A stretch of 64,000 nt of DNA, taken from NCBI RefSeq assembly GCF_030813005.1, contig NZ_JAUSTU010000012.1, positions 1 to 64,000 of the forward strand, written 5' to 3'. The notes beneath the pieces were generated by a model. The model was not told the DNA's origin, made no database searches, and worked only from the letters and a program-made list of their open reading frames with translations. Of this stretch, positions 59,088 to 64,000 are shown one piece after another. The DNA comes from Robertmurraya andreesenii (GTDB taxonomy: Bacteria > Bacillota > Bacilli > Bacillales > Cytobacillaceae). The position numbers and the translations under genes are program-made. Within the stretch, counting starts at the first letter, position 1. Every line of letters starts with the position of its first letter.

Positions 59088-60959
59088 ATGCGAAAATTCA
59101 AGGGGTCACAAGTCTCTGTTCCTGCTCTTGCGATACTATTACTTTGGGTAAAAACCTACATAGTCTATAAAACTAGTTTTGAAATAAATATTGAGAATTG
59201 GAAGCAAGAGTTCATCCTATTTATGAACCCATTAAGCTTCCTCATGTTTGTGATGGGTATTAGTTTTTTCTTAAAAGAGAAAAACCGAAATCGTTACATC
59301 CTGATCTCAAGCTTTCTTATTTCTGTCGTTTTATTTGCCAATGTAGTGTTTTATCGATTCTTTAACGATTTCCTCACGGTTCCTGTCCTTTTTCAAACGA
59401 GCAATATGGCCGATCTCGGAAGCAGTGCGGGAGAACTAATGCATCTTGTTGACTTAGTGTATTTTGCGGATTTCTTTATTTTGTTGGCCTTGCTCAAAAT
59501 CAAGCCAAAATTTATTGTCAATCGTGACTATGGGAAGGTTGAACGGAGAGTGTTCTACCTGATTGCGATCGCTATATCCTTCTTAAACCTAGGATTAGCA
59601 GAGAGCGAACGCCCTCAATTGTTAACACGGACCTTTGACAGAGAAATGCTTGTCAAAAATATAGGAACATACAACTATCACTTGTATGACATTTTTTTAC
59701 AATCGAAATCCTCTGCTCAAAGAGCGCTCGCTGATGGCAGTGAATTAGTGGATATTGAAAACTATATTCGTGCGAATTATAAACATCCAAATGATGAGCT
59801 TTTTGGCATCGCCAAAGGAAAAAATGTCATTCTTATTTCCATGGAATCTACACAAAGCTTTGTCATTAACAATACGGTAAACGGGGAGGAAATCACCCCG
59901 TTCTTGAATGAATTTATTAAGGAGAGCTACTATTTTAATAATTTTTATCATCAAACAGGGCAAGGAAAAACGTCAGATTCTGAATTTTTAGTGGATAATT
60001 CTCTTTATCCACTCGGTCGGGGCGCAGTGTTTTTTACCCATTCTCGGAATGAGTTCAGAGCCACCCCTGAAATCCTGAAGGAAAATGGCTATTTCACAGC
60101 AACATTGCATGCGAATAACAAGAGCTTCTGGAACCGTGATATCATGTATCAATCCTTCGGTTATGATCGTTTTTATGATATTAATGATTTTGAAGTTACG
60201 GAGGAAAACTCTGTTGGCTGGGGGCTGAAGGATGCTGATTTCTTCCAGCAATCCATTCGCCATCTTAAAGAAATGCCAAAACCTTTTTACGCAAAATATA
60301 TTACTCTCACAAATCATTTTCCATTTGACCTTGATGAAGAAGATAAATTGGTACAACCATATACCTCTAATTCAAAGACCTTGAATAATTATTTCCCAAC
60401 GGTTCGTTATCAGGATGAGGCTCTAAAGCAATTCATCCAAAGCCTTAAGGACGAAGGGATATATGATGACTCAATTATTATTCTTTACGGTGATCATTAT
60501 GGAATTTCTGAGAACCATAACCGTGCGATGAGTGAATTCCTAGGAGAAGAGGTTACTCCGTTTGTAAGTACACAGCTTCAAAGAGTTCCATTAATTATTC
60601 ACATTCCAGGGCATAAAGGAAAGACGATTTCAACCGTATCAGGGCAAATTGATCTGAAGCCGACCATTCTTCATTTGCTCGGAATTGATACAAAAGGCAA
60701 TATTGACTTCGGTACCGATTTGTTTGCTGATGATAGGCTGGAATTTACCGTATTAAGGGACGGAAGCTTTATTACAAAGGATTATGTTTATACACGTGAT
60801 ACTTGCTACCGGAAGGACACTGGGGAAATAACAGAGGAAAGGTATTGTGAACAGTACTTAGAAAAAGCCAAGTATGAGCTTGAGTATTCAGATAAAATTG
60901 TTTATGGAGATTTGCTGCGCTTCTACGAAAACTTAAGAAAAAAGGGAAACAATGAATAA
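59088..60959 (+). CDS. yqgS: Lipoteichoic acid synthase-family protein YqgS
   Basis: A 623-residue polyglycerol-phosphate transferase of the LtaS type. Five membrane helices (about 10-175) are followed by an extracellular sulfatase-fold domain with the metal and nucleophile segment ILISMESTQSF (Glu and Thr), HQTGQGKTSDSE, and YGDHYGISE near 460-470 (Asp and His metal ligands). It would add glycerol phosphate units to build or prime lipoteichoic acid. GGGGGG is upstream of the ATG. An ECF-sigma promoter signature suggests induction by cell-envelope stress. Confidence 0.93.
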   Translation: MRKFKGSQVSVPALAILLLWVKTYIVYKTSFEINIENWKQEFILFMNPLSFLMFVMGISFFLKEKNRNRYILISSFLISVVLFANVVFYRFFNDFLTVPVLFQTSNMADLGSSAGELMHLVDLVYFADFFILLALLKIKPKFIVNRDYGKVERRVFYLIAIAISFLNLGLAESERPQLLTRTFDREMLVKNIGTYNYHLYDIFLQSKSSAQRALADGSELVDIENYIRANYKHPNDELFGIAKGKNVILISMESTQSFVINNTVNGEEITPFLNEFIKESYYFNNFYHQTGQGKTSDSEFLVDNSLYPLGRGAVFFTHSRNEFRATPEILKENGYFTATLHANNKSFWNRDIMYQSFGYDRFYDINDFEVTEENSVGWGLKDADFFQQSIRHLKEMPKPFYAKYITLTNHFPFDLDEEDKLVQPYTSNSKTLNNYFPTVRYQDEALKQFIQSLKDEGIYDDSIIILYGDHYGISENHNRAMSEFLGEEVTPFVSTQLQRVPLIIHIPGHKGKTISTVSGQIDLKPTILHLLGIDTKGNIDFGTDLFADDRLEFTVLRDGSFITKDYVYTRDTCYRKDTGEITEERYCEQYLEKAKYELEYSDKIVYGDLLRFYENLRKKGNNE

Positions 60960-60967
60960 CCAAATTT

Positions 60968-60997
60968 GAACTTGCTTCTTTAGCAGGTTCTTTTTTT
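60968..60997 (+). terminator. Terminator after yqgS
   Basis: GAACTTGC and GCAGGTTC arms with a 7-base loop, followed by seven T residues. Confidence 0.88.
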
Positions 60998-61094
60998 AAA
61001 AAGGCATTTTTTCTTTTCTTTTTCATAGGATGTAAGGTATTAACGACCAAATAGACTTCCAAGTTCTTTCAAAGTCAAAAAAGGGGGAGAAGAG

Positions 61095-62282
61095 ATGCAG
61101 GTTCATGTTCGTTCTGGTGATTCATTATGGAACTATAGTCAATGGTTTCTAATTCCCTTAAATCTTATTATCGATTCCAATCCAAACTTAAACCCAACAA
61201 GTATGCAGCCGGGTCAGATCGTTCATATCCCGGGATTTACCACGATATCCTATCGAATAAAAAAAGACGATACCCTTTGGAAGATTGCGAGAAGGAGGAA
61301 TTTATCTGTTGACGCCCTCCTTTTAGTCAATCCGAATAAGAACCCGAATCAATTAAGTGTTGGAGATGTTATTCAACTCCCGCAGAGAGTCATTTCACCA
61401 TTGACTAACCGTGCGGTTCCCTATACATTTTCGCTTATGACCTCTGACTTAAACAAGCTAAAGGAAATCTATCCATTTATCAAAATTAATACAATAGGTC
61501 AGAGTGTATTAGGAAAGCCTATACAGGAAATAAGATTCGGGAAGGGCAAAAAAAAGGTTCATCTCGATGCTTCCTTTCACGCAAATGAATGGATAACCTC
61601 TCCAATCTTAATGGAGGTATTAAATACCTTCCTGTTATCGTTAACAAATGGCAACTTGATTCGTGGAATATCCTCGATGCCCTTATACAATGCCGTTGAT
61701 CTTTCTATCGTCCCAATGGTTAACCCAGATGGAGTCGACTTAGTGATCAGCGGGCCCCCGTCAGCACAACGGGAAGAGGTCATTCGGATCAACAAGGGAA
61801 GCACTGATTTTACCGGCTGGAAAGCGAATATTCGAGGTGTAGACTTGAATAATCAATACCCGGCCAATTGGGAAATCGAAAAGGAGCGAAAGGAGGAAAA
61901 GGCACCTGCCCCGAGAGACTATCCAGGAGATGCTCCTTTAACAGAGCCTGAAGCAGTTGCTATGGCCAATTTGGCACGCAATCGTTCCTTTGATCGCCTG
62001 CTGGCATTACACACACAAGGGGAAGAGTTCTATTGGGGATATGAGGGCTTAGAGCCGAGGGAATCACGGGTGTTAGCAGAGGAATTTGAGAGGGTCAGCG
62101 GCTACAAAGCTGTGCAATACATCGACAGCCATGCAGGCTATAAGGATTGGTTTATTCAAGAGTTCAGAAAGCCAGGATTTACGATTGAACTCGGATTGGG
62201 AACGAATCCGCTACCACTCTCTCAATTTAGAGAAATATACGAGGAATTTCTGGGAATCTTTTTGGCAGCCCTATATATGTAA
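61095..62282 (+). CDS. yqgT: Gamma-D-glutamyl-meso-diaminopimelate peptidase YqgT
   Basis: A 395-residue peptidoglycan peptidase. Two LysM modules (about 2-47 and 52-97) bind the wall. They are followed by an M14 zinc carboxypeptidase domain (about 110-395) with His162 and Glu165 in HANEW, His306 in LHTQGE and the catalytic Glu365 in TIELG. It lacks a signal peptide, as is typical for the sporulation endopeptidase I of this family. AAGGGGGAG precedes the ATG. The enzyme probably cleaves stem peptides during sporulation or germination, or recycles muropeptides. Confidence 0.93.
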   Translation: MQVHVRSGDSLWNYSQWFLIPLNLIIDSNPNLNPTSMQPGQIVHIPGFTTISYRIKKDDTLWKIARRRNLSVDALLLVNPNKNPNQLSVGDVIQLPQRVISPLTNRAVPYTFSLMTSDLNKLKEIYPFIKINTIGQSVLGKPIQEIRFGKGKKKVHLDASFHANEWITSPILMEVLNTFLLSLTNGNLIRGISSMPLYNAVDLSIVPMVNPDGVDLVISGPPSAQREEVIRINKGSTDFTGWKANIRGVDLNNQYPANWEIEKERKEEKAPAPRDYPGDAPLTEPEAVAMANLARNRSFDRLLALHTQGEEFYWGYEGLEPRESRVLAEEFERVSGYKAVQYIDSHAGYKDWFIQEFRKPGFTIELGLGTNPLPLSQFREIYEEFLGIFLAALYM

Positions 62283-62284
62283 CC

Positions 62285-62309
62285 AAAAAAGCCGGGTAGC
62301 GGCTTTTTT
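62285..62309 (+). terminator. Terminator after yqgT
   Basis: AAAAAAGCC and GGCTTTTTT arms around a 7-base loop. Confidence 0.85.
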
Positions 62310-62350
62310 GTGTGACTAAAGTAATGAAATTGTATCTTTTGAAATGTTTT

Positions 62351-62376
62351 TGAAACATTTCGTTCGAATTATCGTA
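62351..62376 (+). promoter_or_regulatory. ECF-sigma promoter of yqgU (TGAAAC-N16-CGTA)
   Basis: TGAAAC (62351-62356) and CGTA (62373-62376) are separated by exactly 16 bp, matching the sigma-W promoter form in B. subtilis. The yqgU start codon lies 46 bp downstream. Confidence 0.78.
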
Positions 62377-62421
62377 TGATTATTATAGAAATGATTGTAG
62401 GAGAGGGGAAGAGGGGAAGCA

Positions 62422-63561
62422 GTGTCCAAGCAATCTTTACATAAAAAGCGTCTCAACTTATTTGTATTTCTAGTACTTTTATATCTCTTATCAGGCTGCA
62501 TAAAAGAAAATGATGCAGCCCCATTACCATCCCTTAAAGAACCAACCTCTCCTTCAAAGGGTGACCAGGTTGGAGAAGAGAAATCGATTGTCCCCATCGA
62601 GATAAAGAACGGGTCATTTAGCATGGTAGCCGGCTGGTTAGATGATAACACCATTGTCTATGTTACAGATTCCAATGAGGGCTCTACGGTTTATTCGTAT
62701 GGTTTGCAGGATGGAGAGAAACGGGAGCTGTTTCATAGTGACTTTCCCATAGCAGATATCTTAATAAGTCCGTCAAGAAAACATCTTCTTATCCATTCAG
62801 CCCCTTCATCGAATGAGGCGAAGCTCGTCATCATAACGAATACAGGTGAAGAAATCTATTCTGAAATAATTCCCTCTACGGAGCTATCTCTAAAGTGGAG
62901 TCCCTTTGATGAGGGAAACATCCTGTTAACTGCTTTTACAGAGGATTGGAATTTCTCCATTTGGAATTTGGATATTAAAAGTGGGAAAAAGGCAGAGCTG
63001 TCGTTGCCCCAACCCTTTGGAACTTGGTTGGACCGCGAGAAGCTATTATATCTCGATTGGGACCTAGAAAATCCTTCTCTTACGACTAGAACTAAGCAGT
63101 TTGATTTACGGTCTGAAGAGAGCCATGATATTTTAGAGGGCATATACCTTGTTGATTCCTTTCGAGATGCGGTCATAACTGTTGCACCGGACAATGAACA
63201 TGATCAAGATGCAGTTTACACATTTTATACCCATGAGTTAGAGGAGACCTATTCATTTAGAGCACCTCGATTGACTCGATATTCCGATTGGTTAGTACCA
63301 TACTACACCTATCTGGAAGGGCAACAGAGATTTTTATCGTTCCAGCCATTATATTCTACAGAAGCGGATGTCTATTCGGAAGGGTTCCAGCTTATTTCCA
63401 TTGATCTGGATACAGGAGATGAAGAGGTGCTGCTTGAGGGGCTAGAAAATGAGCCATTAAGCTGCTCACCGGATGGAAAGCGCTGCTTAAGTGGATTCTA
63501 TCTAGAAAAACTTATTGATTTAGAGTCTAAAAAGATTCAGACTCTTGTAGAGATGGAGTAA
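62422..63561 (+). CDS. yqgU: Lipoprotein YqgU
   Basis: A 379-residue exported lipoprotein. The signal peptide is basic (KKR), hydrophobic (LFVFLVLLYLL) and ends in the lipobox LSGC with Cys26. The mature part is rich in beta-strand repeats with Asp/Trp pairs (GWLDDNTIVYV, SPSRKHLLIH, KWSPFDEGNILL), which looks like a six- or seven-bladed propeller. The start is GTG after GAGGGGAAG. No enzymatic motif is seen. A sigma-W-like promoter lies before it, so it probably answers envelope stress together with yqgS. Its function is unknown. Confidence 0.87.
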   Translation: MSKQSLHKKRLNLFVFLVLLYLLSGCIKENDAAPLPSLKEPTSPSKGDQVGEEKSIVPIEIKNGSFSMVAGWLDDNTIVYVTDSNEGSTVYSYGLQDGEKRELFHSDFPIADILISPSRKHLLIHSAPSSNEAKLVIITNTGEEIYSEIIPSTELSLKWSPFDEGNILLTAFTEDWNFSIWNLDIKSGKKAELSLPQPFGTWLDREKLLYLDWDLENPSLTTRTKQFDLRSEESHDILEGIYLVDSFRDAVITVAPDNEHDQDAVYTFYTHELEETYSFRAPRLTRYSDWLVPYYTYLEGQQRFLSFQPLYSTEADVYSEGFQLISIDLDTGDEEVLLEGLENEPLSCSPDGKRCLSGFYLEKLIDLESKKIQTLVEME

Positions 63562-63595
63562 ATAAAAAAGTAAATAGAAAAAGTAAATAGAAAAA
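63558..63595. repeat. Short tandem repeat GTAAATA(G)AAAAA, three units
   Basis: Units of 12, 13 and 13 bp begin at 63558, 63570 and 63583. The first contains the yqgU stop codon. Such short A-rich repeats can vary by slippage. Confidence 0.6.
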
Positions 63596-63620
63596 GGACT
63601 GATTTGAGTCAGTCCTTTTT
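63591..63620 (+). terminator. Terminator after yqgU
   Basis: AAAAAGGACTGA and TCAGTCCTTTTT form a 12-bp perfect stem with a 6-base loop; it can serve both strands. Confidence 0.92.
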
Positions 63621-63633
63621 CAGTGCTTTTCAA

Positions 63634-63810
63634 TTAGTGAGCAGCAGGGTATCCGCTGTGTAATACAGTCATAACTGTGAACCAACCGAAAACAAGGAAG
63701 GTTCCAGCTCCGAAAATTAAACCTAGAACATTTTTGTTTTTAAGAGCAGAAAATGCACCGTAACCTGCAAATAAGGTAACTAACGCAAAAATGATCATTA
63801 ATCCCATCAT
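63634..63810 (-). CDS. DUF2759 small membrane protein
   Basis: A 58-residue protein with two hydrophobic helices (about 3-21 and 28-50) joined by ALKNKNVLG and ending SGYPAAH. This matches the DUF2759 family found beside yqgU in Bacillus. AAAAAGGGGGC lies 5-6 bases before the tandem ATG codons on the minus strand. It is convergent with yqgU and uses the shared terminator. An inner-membrane location is clear; the function is unknown. Confidence 0.85.
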   Translation of the reverse strand: MMGLMIIFALVTLFAGYGAFSALKNKNVLGLIFGAGTFLVFGWFTVMTVLHSGYPAAH

Positions 63811-63960
63811 TACAGCCCCCTTTTTATGTAATTACATCCATTCATTTGCTTTCAGGTTTGGACCCTGTATGTATCTTATCATAATGATAGCATTCTGTAT
63901 TTATTTTATCGGCTTTTTTTGTGTTTGTCGAGGTCAAAAAATGAAACTTCTATGTCTTTA

Positions 63961-64000
63961 CTACTTAGAGATCATTTCTTCAGCTTCAACCACCGAAGAA
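63961..64000 (-). CDS. Possible C-terminal end of a gene cut by the window edge
   Basis: On the minus strand the last 40 bases read SSVVEAEEMISK followed by TAG (63961-63963). This could be the tail of a gene continuing beyond the window. It is too short to name, and no terminator is evident just after it. Confidence 0.3.
   Translation of the reverse strand, partial: SSVVEAEEMISK

Noticed and set aside
62361..62372. CGTTCGAATTATCG as a LexA/Cheo-box-like palindrome before yqgU
   Set aside because: The spacing does not fit GAAC-N4-GTTC; the bases are better explained as the spacer of the ECF promoter.
1..64000. CRISPR arrays, rRNA or tRNA genes, prophage or complete insertion sequences
   Set aside because: No regularly spaced repeats, no tRNA-like cloverleaf sequences or rRNA blocks, and no transposase, integrase or phage structural genes were found.

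Overview
The window is chromosomal DNA from a spore-forming member of the Bacillaceae (Bacillus/Neobacillus/Mesobacillus-like; species not assignable by eye). From about 5.7 kb to the end the gene order follows the Bacillus subtilis yqfC-yqgW segment: yqfC-yqfD-phoH-pgpH-ybeY-dgkA-era-yqzL-recO-glyQS-ccpN-yqfL-yqxD-dnaG-sigA-cccA-trmK-yqfO-ispH-yqfQ-cshB-nfo-yqfT-(znuCB)-zur-yqfW-yqfX-ispG-yqfZ-yqgB-sodA-yqgE-pbpA-pst-phoU-rpmG-yqgN-yqgO-gluP-yqgQ-glcK-yqgS-yqgT-yqgU. Shine-Dalgarno sequences are strong (AGGAGG type), TTG and GTG starts are frequent, and sporulation genes are present. All this fits a low-to-moderate GC Firmicute.

Region 1 (1-5.7 kb) is accessory: an aldehyde dehydrogenase, an iron-dependent alcohol dehydrogenase and an 867-residue protein joining a type I Baeyer-Villiger monooxygenase to a complete hormone-sensitive-lipase-type esterase. 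Together they could oxidise an alcohol to a ketone, insert oxygen to make an ester or lactone, hydrolyse it in the same polypeptide, and oxidise the released alcohol to an acid. This is the most unusual coding content of the window.

Region 2 (5.7-31 kb) is the conserved core: sporulation proteins, PhoH, c-di-AMP phosphodiesterase, rRNA maturation, Era, RecO, a T-box-controlled glycyl-tRNA synthetase operon, CcpN/YqfL gluconeogenic control, the primase/sigma-A operon, a cre-preceded acyl-CoA dehydrogenase, cytochrome c550, IspH, CshB and Nfo. Region 3 (31-40 kb) holds a znuC-znuB-zur operon with a Zur-box-like operator over its start site, IspG, a Na/Pi symporter and an Fnr-type regulator with a C-terminal cysteine cluster and an Fnr box in its own promoter. 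Region 4 (40-50 kb) has SodA, an MFS protein, PbpA and the Pst phosphate system under a six-hexamer PhoP box. Region 5 (50-64 kb) has L33, folate, lactate dehydrogenase, rhomboid, spore germination, glucokinase and envelope genes. Two of the envelope transcription units, yqgS and yqgU, have exact ECF-sigma promoter signatures.

Scattered through the window is a small non-coding element family with GGCT...AGCC inverted ends and 8-bp target duplications. It is seen as a 186-bp copy, a 52-bp internally deleted copy and a probable 20-bp remnant. The ends and duplication length resemble those of ISL3-family elements, which suggests a MITE. No rRNA, tRNA, CRISPR array, prophage or complete insertion sequence was seen.
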